Of a DNA stretch of 64,000 nt, positions 36,501 to 46,800 are shown piece by piece. The stretch is from JAPOXR01 sp965221935. Lineage in GTDB: Bacteria > Pseudomonadota > Alphaproteobacteria > Rhodobacterales > Rhodobacteraceae. The notes beneath the pieces were generated by a model. It was given only the letters and a program-made list of their open reading frames with translations. It searched no databases and was not told the DNA's origin. The position numbers were made by a program, and so were the translations under genes. Position 1 is the stretch's first letter; each line of letters starts with the position of its first letter. The stretch spans positions 62,001-126,000 of the forward strand of contig CBDCSZ010000036.1 of the NCBI GenBank assembly GCA_965221935.1. Direction: 5' to 3'.

Positions 36501-36699
36501 GGCCGAGGCGGACCTGGAACGCCACCGCAACCGACTGCTCCGTGGCCAATCCGCCGGTGACGCAGTGGCGCGCGCCGAACTTAAACTCATTGAGTCGTTC
36601 CTGCCGAGCATCCGTGAGCCGTCAATCAGGTTGGACGCCTTGGGCTGCTTCATAGTCGCACAGCATCCACCAATTGGAAGCGCCCATGGTTCAGCTTGA
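33517..36699 (+). CDS. dpdE: DpdE, SNF2-type helicase/ATPase
   Basis: A 1060-residue superfamily 2 protein. After an N-terminal region with a small SH3-like block (RGMLVGLPGRKGMGKL), the motor carries ADEVGLGKTIEAG (187-199), DEAHH (264-268), SATPAL near 300 and RIGRLDRFGR near 638-647. ADEVGLGKT and IGRxxR are hallmarks of the SNF2/RapA branch. In dpd clusters DpdE takes part in restriction of unmodified DNA. It starts the overlapping restriction operon and overlaps dpdF by 14 bp. ATG 33517 keeps the conserved N-terminal block. Confidence 0.88.
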   Translation: MTHYTRPALFRGMLVGLPGRKGMGKLQSSADGRCVISVFHSIRRTEMLELNINDIERAYLSPQTRVYIKDDQTVRIGRVTDYMLQENGLVHYEVRFPNGRQQDFSELELFVRPWSVPEDPAEILSAGGAESQFLHDRRHAAVMRLLNLRSAAQGLTSLMSAGIDLVPHQVAAVRRVLSDPVQRYLLADEVGLGKTIEAGLIIRQHLIDNPDTEILIATPPHLLAQWRKELIDKLRLDQFGQNFECCEHTALARVSRPPDILVVDEAHHLVGQESGSLADAAERLRGLARNAPVLLLLSATPALGDESKFLALLNLLDPDTYSLGDFDGFRAKLEQRRHIGRLLLSLDPDAPELVLRRRGSELQRLFPTDLLVQDLAPRLVEATREAPDDVAGLCSALKEHIADRYRIHQRLIRSRRADAKGWEFMPRGPAVDGEPNLLHVRIEANPNEQDQLFFGALEDWRFSAAEAAYGDETAIARAALRYRDLLSAVGFGANALRVWLKNATPSFSGEDALLEALRSISEKYEDGDRIETMVESTARLIKTLRADKSNPKIVAFASSSAMASAFHKKYVESGEGIFAQLLTGNSSDSAKIIAEFNQSRNNSVLVTDWSGEEGLNLSFADAIIHLDLPLSASRLEQRIGRLDRFGRRQGLIRHRILLPSDDDTSPWMGWFELLAGGFHVFNRSISDIQFLLEDFETQAFHMLLLNGPEALLVLAADIRARINEERKSQDEQYALDRIALAEESIDTFIQVLEDAEEDEDALERGVDGWLVDTLQLRKHPFAWPEKDPFILGVTRNTLIPRLPWQSELGVDDSQPLSWKRWVATKHADVTLLRPGVPLIDVAERFTRWDDRGTAFITYRVAPNWQGELWIGFKLCFVIEPRLELSDLLAPTRTELATSRRAQRYFAPHGHTFYIDVNGEAVSDKSMLAILARPYCNKGDGTYPPDINLGSRPQLLAGIIDPSAFQKICRTVRDRARGEIAAQSDIVGRITAGVQLAEADLERHRNRLLRGQSAGDAVARAELKLIESFLPSIREPSIRLDALGCFIVAQHPPIGSAHGSA

Positions 36700-39184
36700 C
36701 GGTCATGACGCTTTTGCGGCGCTGACCCGATTTCTTGGCGGCGCCGACGGTGGTAAGAAGTGGTGCGCACGTTCTCCGTCGATCGAACGGCTGCGCATTG
36801 CCCTTAGCGAGGAACCCCGGCGCGCTAGTCCGCTCGACCTCGCGGTCCTTCTCCGGCAAGCGCTGCGTTACGAACATGCCCGGCGCGGCTACGTGGTTTC
36901 TCCGGCCATACCGGTTGCGCACCCACGTTTCAGCACCTTTGATGGTTGGGAACGGGTTGGCCTGCGCACTGCGTCAACAACGGACGGATGCTGTGTGACG
37001 GCGGTTGCTTGGCGACCGAGTTGGCTCGTTCAACATGGCGATCATGGTGTAGACGACTTCGCGGTTTCAGAATCGATCTGCCGCGAGTTCAATTCCTTGG
37101 GCAGCGAAGGCGACCCTTTCCTCGCCTCAGTCGGGCGGACTTCTTATCGAAGCCGCGGCCAACGCGCCGCGGTCCGCGCCTCCCTGTCGACACCCGCAGG
37201 CGGAACTCTCGTTGTTGCGCTGCCCACCGGCGAGGGGAAGAGCATGATCTTCCAAGTCGCTCAAAACGTCGGCTTTGTCGGCGCAGATCATGCCGAGGGA
37301 CGCGGCGTCACGCTCGTCATCGTCCCGACCGTTGCACTTGGGGTCAACCATGAGCAGGAGGCGGTTGAGATCTGTGGTCTCTCCAAGCCACTCGCGTTCC
37401 AAGGCGGCAACGACGACCTAAACGGGATCATCGTTGAACGCATCACCGATGGATCGCAGGGCCTTTGCTTCGCATCGCCCGAGGCGGCCTGCGGGCGGCT
37501 GCGCGATCCTCTGCGCCGCGCCACTGAGGCGGGTCATCTGCGCACCATGATTATAGACGAGGCGCATCTGGTTGACCAATGGGGCACCGGATTTCGGACA
37601 GAATTTCAGGAATTGAGCGGCCTGAGGCGCGAATTGATTTCTGCGGCCCTGCCAGCGCAGCGGATGCGGACTTTGTTCCTATCCGCGACCCTGACAAATT
37701 CCTCGCTCGAAACGCTGCGCGCCTTGTTCGGCATCGAGGGCCACTTTGAGAGCCTTGCCGCTGTCCATCTCAGGTCCGAGCCTGATTACTGGGTAGCGCC
37801 GGTCACCAGCGACAAGGAGCGGATCGATCAAATCGTTGAGGCGCTTCACCATGCGCCACGCCCGGCAGTGCTATATGTGACCGAGGTTGCCGAGGCCGAT
37901 GCCTGGCACGGTCGGCTGATCGATGCAGGTTTTCGCCGCGTGCGCAAACTCCACGGCAAGACCGGCCGAGCCGAACGCGAGGCAATTGTCGCTAAGTGGC
38001 GCGACGGGTTGCTCGACATCGTTGTCGGCACGTCGGCTTTCGGACTTGGCATCGACTATCCTCATGCCCGCAGCATTTTCCATGCCTGCGTCCCAGAGAC
38101 ACTCGACCGATTCTACCAGGAGGTCGGGCGTGGCGGTCGCGACGGCAAGGCCTCACTTTCGTTGATCGCGCCTACGAAGAAAGACTTCGACATGGCCAAG
38201 ACGATCAACACCCAAAGGGTCATCAGCATTGACCGCGGTCTCAAGCGCTGGTCGACAATGTTCGAGCGCAAATTGAATCTGTCCGAAGGGCGTTTCGCGG
38301 TTCGCATCGATGGCCGGCCTGGAACCGACGAAAGCGATATCGATATGTTCGGCGAAACCAACACCGATTGGAACCTGCGCACATTGACACTGATGGCGCG
38401 CGCCGGCCTCGTCAGGCTTATGGGCACACCCTATCCGCGCGTCCAGGAGAAAGGTGATTGGCTCCAGCTCGAAATTGTGGACGATCACCACCTTGACAGA
38501 GGGGTTTGGAAGAAGCGTGTGCAGCCGGTGCGGTGTGAAGGCCGGATCAACAGCGAGCGTAACCTAAATCTCATGCGTGACTTTCTGAGGGATACGCGTT
38601 GCCCTGCTGAGATCCTTGAAGAACTATATGGTGTCGATCAAATTGGACGCGCCTGCAGCCGGTGCAGCAGGTGCCGTGCTAACCCCGCCTGCCGACACCG
38701 CACAGCGCCGGTTGGGGAACCGCGGTCCCCTTGGTCTGAGCCGCTGCATGCGACGATAGCACAGTTACTCGATCGGAACTTGCGCCTGCTCGTGACCTAC
38801 GAACTCGAGAGCCTCTCTCGTAGGTCATCCAGGCGGCTTGGTGAAAGTCTCCAGCGCCTCCAGCAAGCCCAACTCGTCAAGTTGCTTGTGCTGGGCGCAC
38901 AACCCTTCGACATGTCGAAGGTTCTTAAATTTGCGGAAAAGGTTCCCTTTTTCGTGAGCGAAGTCTCGTCGCTCGCGCTATCCAGGCTGCCATATGGTCC
39001 CGAACTGGTTATGGTGGGGCCAGGCCAGGGGCTAGAAGAACAGAATCTTGTGACCCGGCCCAAGACGCCACGAATTTTCGTCACCACACAAGACCAGAAG
39101 GCCCCAAATGGCAGACTCTTACGCGATGTCTTTGGCGGTCGCACAATGACGATCGATGAATTTCATGCAAGAGTGGCCCAATGA
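36686..39184 (+). CDS. dpdF: DpdF, RecQ-like DEAH helicase
   Basis: A 832-residue helicase with Walker A ALPTGEGKSMIF near residues 177-188, DEAHLVDQWG near 290-299 and QEVGRGGRDGK near 477-487. The last motif and the Cys cluster CSRCSRCRANPACRH near 656 recall the RecQ zinc-binding region. ATG 36686 is favoured over TTG 36674 because GGAAG lies just upstream. It overlaps dpdE by 14 bp and its stop overlaps the dpdG ATG (ATGA), so the subunits are probably made in fixed ratio. A role in DNA translocation during restriction is inferred from the dpd context. Confidence 0.87.
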   Translation: MVQLDGHDAFAALTRFLGGADGGKKWCARSPSIERLRIALSEEPRRASPLDLAVLLRQALRYEHARRGYVVSPAIPVAHPRFSTFDGWERVGLRTASTTDGCCVTAVAWRPSWLVQHGDHGVDDFAVSESICREFNSLGSEGDPFLASVGRTSYRSRGQRAAVRASLSTPAGGTLVVALPTGEGKSMIFQVAQNVGFVGADHAEGRGVTLVIVPTVALGVNHEQEAVEICGLSKPLAFQGGNDDLNGIIVERITDGSQGLCFASPEAACGRLRDPLRRATEAGHLRTMIIDEAHLVDQWGTGFRTEFQELSGLRRELISAALPAQRMRTLFLSATLTNSSLETLRALFGIEGHFESLAAVHLRSEPDYWVAPVTSDKERIDQIVEALHHAPRPAVLYVTEVAEADAWHGRLIDAGFRRVRKLHGKTGRAEREAIVAKWRDGLLDIVVGTSAFGLGIDYPHARSIFHACVPETLDRFYQEVGRGGRDGKASLSLIAPTKKDFDMAKTINTQRVISIDRGLKRWSTMFERKLNLSEGRFAVRIDGRPGTDESDIDMFGETNTDWNLRTLTLMARAGLVRLMGTPYPRVQEKGDWLQLEIVDDHHLDRGVWKKRVQPVRCEGRINSERNLNLMRDFLRDTRCPAEILEELYGVDQIGRACSRCSRCRANPACRHRTAPVGEPRSPWSEPLHATIAQLLDRNLRLLVTYELESLSRRSSRRLGESLQRLQQAQLVKLLVLGAQPFDMSKVLKFAEKVPFFVSEVSSLALSRLPYGPELVMVGPGQGLEEQNLVTRPKTPRIFVTTQDQKAPNGRLLRDVFGGRTMTIDEFHARVAQ

Positions 39185-40092
39185 GTTTAATTACGACTGT
39201 CGAGGCTGTTCCCAGTCGCCTATTCGCCATCTATTCATCCTTGTTCAATAGAGAGAACGGCGTGGACAAAGAGCGCCTCCAAGCTTGGGCAACACCGCCT
39301 TCTTTGACCAACAGCGCTGGCGATGAAAGTGGTGGGTCCTCTACAAGCCTCTTCGTCAACTCGCTACAAGAAGCGCGCAAACTTGGCCTTGTGGAAGAAG
39401 TGGACAACAAGCTTCGACTCACCGCGGATGCCCGTGGAAAAGGTGGGAAAGGGCGTGACAGCGAGAGCCATTTCCGCGACTATCTTGGCCGCACGCTATT
39501 CGACCCGGCACGTGCCAGGAAAACCCAACAAGCGTCCTTTATGCTCGCGCTTGTCTGGTTTCTGAATACTAATCCTCTGAGGCCTATGAGTTTCTCTGAA
39601 GACCCAAGTTTCTTGATCAAGAGCGCCATTGGCGAAAATGCTAAGAAGACTGAGTGCACTACAGTCCTAAACTACCAGAGTTTCCTCTACTGGGCCCGTT
39701 ATCTTGGATTCGCGACGATCGTTGGTACTACCGAGGGTAATGCCATTGCTCGCCGTGCCATACCCGATCCTGCACGGGCGATCGAGGCTGTGCTACCGGC
39801 AGTGTTCGCGGACGACATCGAACTGACCACCGAGCGCTTCCTGATGAGGCTAGCTGAAATTTATCCGATCTTCGAGAAAGGAAGCATTCGTGAAGATTAT
39901 GACGCGATGCAAGTGCGTCCGCGACCCCATGCTGCACACCGCTTATCGGTCGCAACAAGCATAGCTCTCCAACGTCTCGCTGATTGCCAAAGGATTGCGC
40001 TAAGTAGCGTGGCTGATGCACCAGCGCGAATTCTGGATTTTGGCGTTCGCGAGGATAGGGTGAGTCATATTACCTTGAAGAGTACGGATTGA
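39181..40092 (+). CDS. dpdG: DpdG-like protein
   Basis: A 303-residue protein with no catalytic motif that I recognise; it is identified by position between dpdF and the DpdH-type ATPase and by size. The N-terminal 80 residues look like a winged-helix-like helical region (LQEARKLGLVEEVDNKLRLT). DpdG is one of the genes needed for the restriction phenotype in Salmonella Montevideo, with unknown biochemical role. Start overlaps the dpdF stop (ATGA), and its own stop overlaps the dpdH ATG (TGATG). Confidence 0.72.
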   Translation: MSLITTVEAVPSRLFAIYSSLFNRENGVDKERLQAWATPPSLTNSAGDESGGSSTSLFVNSLQEARKLGLVEEVDNKLRLTADARGKGGKGRDSESHFRDYLGRTLFDPARARKTQQASFMLALVWFLNTNPLRPMSFSEDPSFLIKSAIGENAKKTECTTVLNYQSFLYWARYLGFATIVGTTEGNAIARRAIPDPARAIEAVLPAVFADDIELTTERFLMRLAEIYPIFEKGSIREDYDAMQVRPRPHAAHRLSVATSIALQRLADCQRIALSSVADAPARILDFGVREDRVSHITLKSTD

Positions 40093-43000
40093 TGCGAAAT
40101 CATCTTTGCTGGGACCCTGGCACAGTCCGTCAAGTCATCAACCCTTTTGCCGAACATATTTCCGATAGCCTCTTCCGCGCTGTTCATAGTGACTGGAATC
40201 TCAATGTGAGCCAACCGGTCGGAAAGTCCTTTCAATCCATCACTGAAGCTGCGTGGAATGAACTGACTCCGAGCCAGTTCTTGGCCGACTTCCTTCGCAT
40301 CGAACGACCGCACGCGCTGGCTGCGATCTTAGGAGAAACTGGATCGGGCAAGTCGCACCTCGTCCACTGGATGCGGCTCAACATAAGACCAGACGAACAG
40401 CGCCTTGTGTTGGTAGTGCCCAAGTCCGGCACGAGTCTGCGTGCCATTGTCAAAATGATCATTGAGAATTTGCCAAAGGAGGAGCAGCAAAGCTTCCTTG
40501 ATACGCTGCAGTCCGCCGGTGATGGCGCCCAAAACCGCAGCGACCAAAAGCAACAGCTTCTCAATGACCTTGCTCAGGTGATCCGCGAAGAAGTGCTGGC
40601 GCCCGACGCGGATGAGGTTGAGCAGGAACTTGTTACGTACTTGCCGCACCTGTTCCAAGACCCGCACATGCGCGCCACGCATTTCCTGGCGGACAACACC
40701 GTCACAGCGGAGATCGTCGATCACATCTTCGCGCCTTCGCACGCACAAGATCGACCGGACAGGCGACGAAAGTTCGTGGAAACCGATCTTCCACTTGGTG
40801 GCATAGACTTCGCCAACGCTTCCAAGCAGGCGCGCGATGCAATGCACATCATCGAGGTAGACCCAACCACCCATCTTCAACTCGCGATCAAGATCATTAA
40901 TCGCAATCTTGATCGTGCCGTTGCACGCACATTGAGTTTCTCGGGGGACCGGGTTGAGGAGTTGATGGCGCAACTTCGCACATATCTGAAGAGGCAGGGT
41001 AAGGAACTTGTCCTCCTGGTTGAGGAATTTGCCCGACTCCAGGGCATCGACCGAGCACTGCTTCAAGCCATCACCTCCCATGGCGACGAACGTCAGTGCA
41101 AAATGCGTTCTGCGATCGCGGTGAGCACGGGATTCTTTGAGAGTGTCGCCGAGACGGCCTACATGCGGACCACGCATATCGTCGATATGAACCGCTCGGC
41201 CGGCCGCACTGGCGGACAAAATGTGTCGCCGGCCTCGCTCAGTCAGTTCGCATCGCGCTATCTGAATGCCGTCCGGCTCGGGCTAAGTGAAATTGATCGC
41301 TGGAACGAAACTGCCGACCCTGGGGAGAAGCCGCCTTCCCACTGTTCGAAATGCCCATATCAGGGCGAATGTCACGAGACCTTCGGGGCCAAAGATGACT
41401 ATGGTCTCTATCCATTCACGCCGGACGCATTGTGGAATTCCGCTTTGCGCGCCGATGCGTCGTCGATGCCGGAAAGCATGAATCCGCGCGTCCTGCAGAA
41501 CAATCTGCTCGTCGAAGTGCTCGACAATTTCGGAGAGACGATCAGGAATGGTACATTCCCACCCATCAAGCTGCTTGAGAAACTCGGCGGCGTCAAAGAA
41601 CTGCCCCTTGCAGCACAATCACAACTCCAAAGCCGCAATCCTCAGAGTTATCAGCGATGGGAAGCATTCCTTGAACTCTATGACGGCACGGGCGAGATAA
41701 AAAATCTCGACGCGCACCTCCGCGAGGCCTTTGACGTGCCGGAGATTCCAGGTGCCGCCGAGAAACCAGCCATCGGCCAAGATGAGGGAAGGGCGCCCCC
41801 CGAAAAACCAGAAAAACCAAAGGCGAGTCGTGAGGACGTGGCGATCGAGAATTGGATCAACGGCAGTGGTCTCGAACAGCCGGTCGCGACCCAGCTTCGA
41901 CCGCTGATATTTGCGGCCATCACCAATGCAATCGATTGGGACATGGTTGGTCTCGCCAGGTCATATTTCGTCGGAAGGACCGGAAGGGCCTTCCAGAGAA
42001 ACAGCATTAGCTTCGACAGACAGACGACGCAGATCCAAGCGCACCTTCAGGTCAAACTCATGATCCCTGGTGATCTTGTGAATTCGGCAACTGCCGGCAC
42101 GGCGCTCCAAGGCTTGCTCCGAGCGAGCAAACGGCAGTTCTGTTGGGATTTCGACGATGGAGAGAAGATGCTCGCCACTTTTCTCGACTGCGTCGAGGTC
42201 TGGTCGAAGAATGTGGAGCAACAGCTACGCGCTCTATGCGCACCAACACCCATGTGGAATCAAGCGAACGCCGCGCTTGAATTGCTCTGCGTCGGGGCGG
42301 CTATCGGTGGCAAGATCAAGCCGGATTCCAGCATAGCCGCAATGGTCGACGGCGCTTTCAGCAAATGGCCGACCGAGTGCACTAGCACGGTCGGCGAGAT
42401 GCGGACTGTGTACGAAAAGCTAGTACGCGACCGCGACAAGACCGTCACTGCGGCACGCAGTCAAGTGTCGAGCATGAAGGGCGGCCAGGCTGGCGCGATG
42501 TTGAACCCTCGGCGCATCGTGCGTACTCTTCATAACATACGGCAATCCAAATGGCGTCTTGGCCTGGAACCTCCCGAGGACGACCGGGGTGATGTGGCCA
42601 AGCTCTATCGCGAAATGCAGTCTTCGCTCGAATCCGCTGCGACTGCTGAAATGGTGGTCCGGCAGAAATGGCTGGCCGAGATGGAAGATGCGTTTGGCCC
42701 AGACCCGACCCGCGCGATGATCGTCAAGAATTTGGAAAATGCGCGCGGGGTAGTTCGTGACGCTGGCGTAGGTTCGAACAACACATCTAAGGCACTAGAT
42801 GAAGCACTTGAGTGGTTTCGAGCAACGCAATTCGACGACTCGGTTCTCGCTGCACGCATTATCGCCAAGAAGGACGACGGATTGGCGGCGCTTGCACACT
42901 TTGGACGTGGGCGACGCAATGCGATGGAAGCTAGCACTAAACTCGCAACCGTCGCGAGAGCCTTTCTGGAATCGGTCGATCAGAATCTCGCTGCCTATGG

Positions 43001-43109
43001 CCAAATCCATGGTGCAAAAAGATGCACGCTCGAAACCAGCCTGGCAGGGATCGATACAGCATTGCGGTCAATCGGCACTGATTTGATCGAGATGAGTAGT
43101 CAGGACTAG
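40092..43109 (+). CDS. dpdH: DpdH-like P-loop ATPase
   Basis: A 1005-residue protein with Walker A GETGSGKSHLVHW at about residues 79-91, a Walker B-like strand ELVLLVEEFA near 304, and a Cys cluster HCSKCPYQGECHE near 416-428 that could bind zinc. The layout suggests an AAA/STAND-like ATPase of the size of DpdH in described dpd clusters. It lies between dpdG and dpdI. ATG 40092 overlaps the upstream stop; a TTG three bases earlier is less likely. Its job, perhaps coupling DNA recognition to the helicases, is inferred. Confidence 0.78.
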   Translation: MRNHLCWDPGTVRQVINPFAEHISDSLFRAVHSDWNLNVSQPVGKSFQSITEAAWNELTPSQFLADFLRIERPHALAAILGETGSGKSHLVHWMRLNIRPDEQRLVLVVPKSGTSLRAIVKMIIENLPKEEQQSFLDTLQSAGDGAQNRSDQKQQLLNDLAQVIREEVLAPDADEVEQELVTYLPHLFQDPHMRATHFLADNTVTAEIVDHIFAPSHAQDRPDRRRKFVETDLPLGGIDFANASKQARDAMHIIEVDPTTHLQLAIKIINRNLDRAVARTLSFSGDRVEELMAQLRTYLKRQGKELVLLVEEFARLQGIDRALLQAITSHGDERQCKMRSAIAVSTGFFESVAETAYMRTTHIVDMNRSAGRTGGQNVSPASLSQFASRYLNAVRLGLSEIDRWNETADPGEKPPSHCSKCPYQGECHETFGAKDDYGLYPFTPDALWNSALRADASSMPESMNPRVLQNNLLVEVLDNFGETIRNGTFPPIKLLEKLGGVKELPLAAQSQLQSRNPQSYQRWEAFLELYDGTGEIKNLDAHLREAFDVPEIPGAAEKPAIGQDEGRAPPEKPEKPKASREDVAIENWINGSGLEQPVATQLRPLIFAAITNAIDWDMVGLARSYFVGRTGRAFQRNSISFDRQTTQIQAHLQVKLMIPGDLVNSATAGTALQGLLRASKRQFCWDFDDGEKMLATFLDCVEVWSKNVEQQLRALCAPTPMWNQANAALELLCVGAAIGGKIKPDSSIAAMVDGAFSKWPTECTSTVGEMRTVYEKLVRDRDKTVTAARSQVSSMKGGQAGAMLNPRRIVRTLHNIRQSKWRLGLEPPEDDRGDVAKLYREMQSSLESAATAEMVVRQKWLAEMEDAFGPDPTRAMIVKNLENARGVVRDAGVGSNNTSKALDEALEWFRATQFDDSVLAARIIAKKDDGLAALAHFGRGRRNAMEASTKLATVARAFLESVDQNLAAYGQIHGAKRCTLETSLAGIDTALRSIGTDLIEMSSQD

Positions 43110-43119
43110 GGGAGCGCCG

Positions 43120-43833
43120 ATGCTGCTCGAACGAGCGACTGAGCAAGCAACAAGAATCGCGAAGTATCAAATGCTCAAGCGTGCCGCTGACAACGCTGGG
43201 CAGTTCCAGACTCGGGCTAAGCAATTCGGGGACCTCGCAAAGAGGATTGCTGAGACCCGTGCTGACCTCGAAGCGCTTGCGGATGCAGGTGTCGATGTCA
43301 GCTTCGCACCTATCGAAGGAGTAGGTTACGCCACCAAAGCCGAAACGCTTCGCGCTGCCATTCAAGCCGATCCGGCCGCGATCAATGACCCGCCATTTGA
43401 TCTGAAATACATGTTCATAGATCGGATTGCCGGTATTGCATCCACCGCCGACAAGGCAATGACCGACGCTTGGAAGGCTTATGTCGCCAAGCGAGTCGAC
43501 TTTGGGACCAACGAAGTGCTGAGTGCACTTGCCGCGGTGCCCCAATTCGGTCCTGCCGTCATCAAGATTCGGCATTGCCGGAAAGAAATCGATGACCTCG
43601 GTAAGCGTCGACCGACCGATCCGAAAGCGGCTGTCGCACGAATTGACGCACTCGTTTTCGAACATGAAACTGCCTGGGCCACGCTGTTGGCCGACGAAAT
43701 CCCACCGACCGTCATTGCCTTCTTCCGTGCTACGGCGGACGAGGGTGCTCCGCTCACCGCCTATAGTGAGGAAGTGCGGGCTTGGCTCGAAAGTCGGAAC
43801 CTCCTCGATGCCTTCCAGATCCGGACTCGGTAA
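43120..43833 (+). CDS. dpdI: DpdI-like protein
   Basis: A 237-residue, largely helical protein rich in Ala, Arg and Glu; the first 60 residues look like a coiled coil (YQMLKRAADNAGQF, RAKQFGDLAKRIAETRADLE). No catalytic motif is visible. It is assigned by position between dpdH and dpdJ and by size. DpdI is linked to the restriction phenotype in the described system. ATG 43120 follows GGGGAG; it is 10 bp downstream of dpdH and 9 bp upstream of dpdJ, so one transcript is expected. Confidence 0.7.
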   Translation: MLLERATEQATRIAKYQMLKRAADNAGQFQTRAKQFGDLAKRIAETRADLEALADAGVDVSFAPIEGVGYATKAETLRAAIQADPAAINDPPFDLKYMFIDRIAGIASTADKAMTDAWKAYVAKRVDFGTNEVLSALAAVPQFGPAVIKIRHCRKEIDDLGKRRPTDPKAAVARIDALVFEHETAWATLLADEIPPTVIAFFRATADEGAPLTAYSEEVRAWLESRNLLDAFQIRTR

Positions 43834-43842
43834 CCGCGAACA

Positions 43843-46800
43843 ATGGCGGTTTCCCAACAAGCACTGGCGATACTGGACCTTATTGAAGCAATTGAGATGC
43901 GGTCACTCGTATGGGGCTTCACCTCCGGTTCATTGAGCGAAAACGAAGCACTCGAACTCGCGGACCGCGTCAGCGGTGAGGATGACGACGCGGGCGATGG
44001 CGAGGATCTCATTGAAGAACTGATCGACAACAAGTTGATCTTCGAACTGAAGAACATAGGCGGTGACGTACGCATACGTTCGCGCTTCGCTGAGATGATG
44101 CGATTAGCGGCCACCAATCGGCAGCTTTTTCCAAACAAGCTTTGGCAGGGCGCGCCGCATCTTGTGGCCGATTTTCGAGTCGATCGCAGACCTCGCCGTT
44201 TTCCGCGCCGCGACCGCCTGCCAACTGACATTTTGGACGAACATGGTTCCGCCATTGCGTCGACTGCACTGCGGCGCGCCCTGTGGCAATCGCTGACATC
44301 TCGTCCAGACATGAAACTCGCCGCGTTTCAGGAGCGCGCAGCATTGCGCCTTGCGGTATCTTCCGAGGACATCGGCACGATCGTTTCGGCCGGCACCGGC
44401 AGCGGCAAGACTATCGCCTTCTACTTACCGGGCATCCTGCGCATCGGCGAGGCAGTTGGGTCCGACCATTGGGTGAAAGCGGTCGCGATTTATCCTAGAA
44501 TTGAACTGCTAAAGGATCAGTTCGCAGAAACCTTCCGCATGGCGAGGGCGATAGACGCACCGCTCGCCACACATGATCGCCGCCCATTGAAAATTGGTGC
44601 GCTGTTTGGCGCAACACCGAGGCGAGCCAGTCGCCAAGAGTTAATTGATAAAAACTGGCTCCGGCGCGGTTTGGACTTCATCTGTCCCTGGATGCGCTGT
44701 CCAGCGTGTGATGGCGAACTGCTTTGGCGGCAAACCGATCTCGAGTCCGGAACTGAACAACTCACCTGCGCACGGCACGATTGTAAGGACATTGTGAGCG
44801 AGGATTGGATCGTCCTCACCCGAAACCGCTTGCAGCGCCAGCCGCCCGATATCCTGTTCACGACCACTGAAATCCTGAATCAACGCCTCTCCGATCACTG
44901 GATGCGCGGGTTGTTCGGCGTGGGGTCGATTCAGGCTAAGAAACCATTCCTCGCGCTTCTCGACGAAGTGCACACCTATCAGGGCACGACGGGGGCTCAG
45001 GCCGCCCTCACACTCAGGCGCTGGCGCCATCTGCTGGCTGCGCCGATTAGCTGGGTCGGCTTGTCTGCAACACTTGATGACGCAGCGAGATTCTTTGCCG
45101 ATTTGACCGGTGTCCATCCCAATCGCGTTGTCGAAATCACACCGAGCTTAGATGAGTATGAAGAAGAAGGAGCCGAATATCAGATCCTGCTGCGCGGTGA
45201 TCCCGCATCGCGAGCCTCCTTGCTCTCGACGACCATCCAGACCTCGATGCTAGTGCCTCGCGTCCTCGATCCGCCGGATGCGCGCGATGCGTCGGGCGCG
45301 TTCGGCCGCCGCGCATTCCTGTTCACGGATGATCTCGACGTCACCAATCGGCTCTATGACGGCCTGCGCGATGCCGAGGCCTTCACGATCTTTGGCAAAC
45401 CCGACGAGAAACGCCGTCCGCTCGCCAATATCCGCGGGGTGGGCCCTGATGCGGCTGCGCGCGACCTCGAGGGTCAGCGCTGGCGGATCTGCGAGGACAT
45501 TGGTCATCCGCTGGATCGGCGGCTAATCGTCGGTCGCACTACTTCGAAAGATGCCGGCGTCAATCAATCCGCAAATATAGTGGTTGCCACTGCGGCACTT
45601 GAGGTCGGCTTTAATGACCCGTTGGTCGGCGCGATTATCCAGCACAAGGCACCGCGCAGCATGGCATCTTTCCTGCAGCGTAAGGGCCGCGCCGGCCGCA
45701 ACCGCGCAATGCGTCCGATCACGCTCACTATTCTTTCCGACTACGGTCGAGATCGCGCCTTCTATCAGACTTACGAGCATTTGTTCGATCCGACGCTCAA
45801 ACCGCAGCACCTCCCCATCCGAAACTCCTACGTGCTGAAGATCCAGGCGGTATTCGCCTTATTCGATTGGCTGGCCGCGCGTACGACAGGGTACGAAAAG
45901 GCATGGCAATGGGATGTGCTGAGCCGACCGCTGGAGCATTCGAGTAAACCAGTCCGCACTGTCGTCAAACGGACCAAGGAAAAACTCACCGAACTCGTCA
46001 GGGGCGATGTCGCGGCGATCGAGGATCTGCGCGACTATCTGCACTTGGCACTGGCGATCGATGAGTCCACAGTTGAAGCGTTGCTTTGGGAATCTCCGCG
46101 CTCGCTGCTGCTCGAGGCCGTGCCAACTCTAGTCCGGCGGCTATATGGACAGTGGAAATTGGCATTTCCAGTTGGCGATAGAGTTACAGACATTCAGATT
46201 GACTACCATCCGCTGCCAGACTTCGTACCGCGTAACCTGTTCAGCGACCTTAGCCTGCCGGAGGTACGGGTGATCCTACCGCCCGCGACCGTTAATCATA
46301 AGGAGCGATTTGAGACGCTGCCGATCCTCCAGGCATTGAACCAACTTGCACCCGGTCGTGTGACCCGGCGATTTGCACATGAGCGCGGCGCGCTATCACA
46401 CTGGGTGCCGGTTGATTCTGCGTCCTCGGAACAGGATCGGCGGATCAGCGAGTACGCCGAAGAGCATGAACTGGTCGGTACTTTCACTGGTCGGCTCAAT
46501 GAAGATGTGGAAGATCAGCCGCTATTTGTGTTCCGGCCCTGGACAGTGCGGCTCTCAAAGGCCGCGCGCAGCGAAGCACTCCCTAGCAGCAACGCACGAT
46601 TGGCATGGCGCACCGACATCGTCGCCAATGGCGCGCCTTTGAGTGTGCCGATTCCACCACGCTCGGCATGGCGGGACTATGTCCAGGCAATCGACTTTCA
46701 TCTTCATCGCTTCCGATCGAGCGTCAGCGTACGACGTTTCGCGCCGACCGCGCATGCCAATATTCGCACGTTGCAGAGTGATTTCCCGGTTACGCTGCAC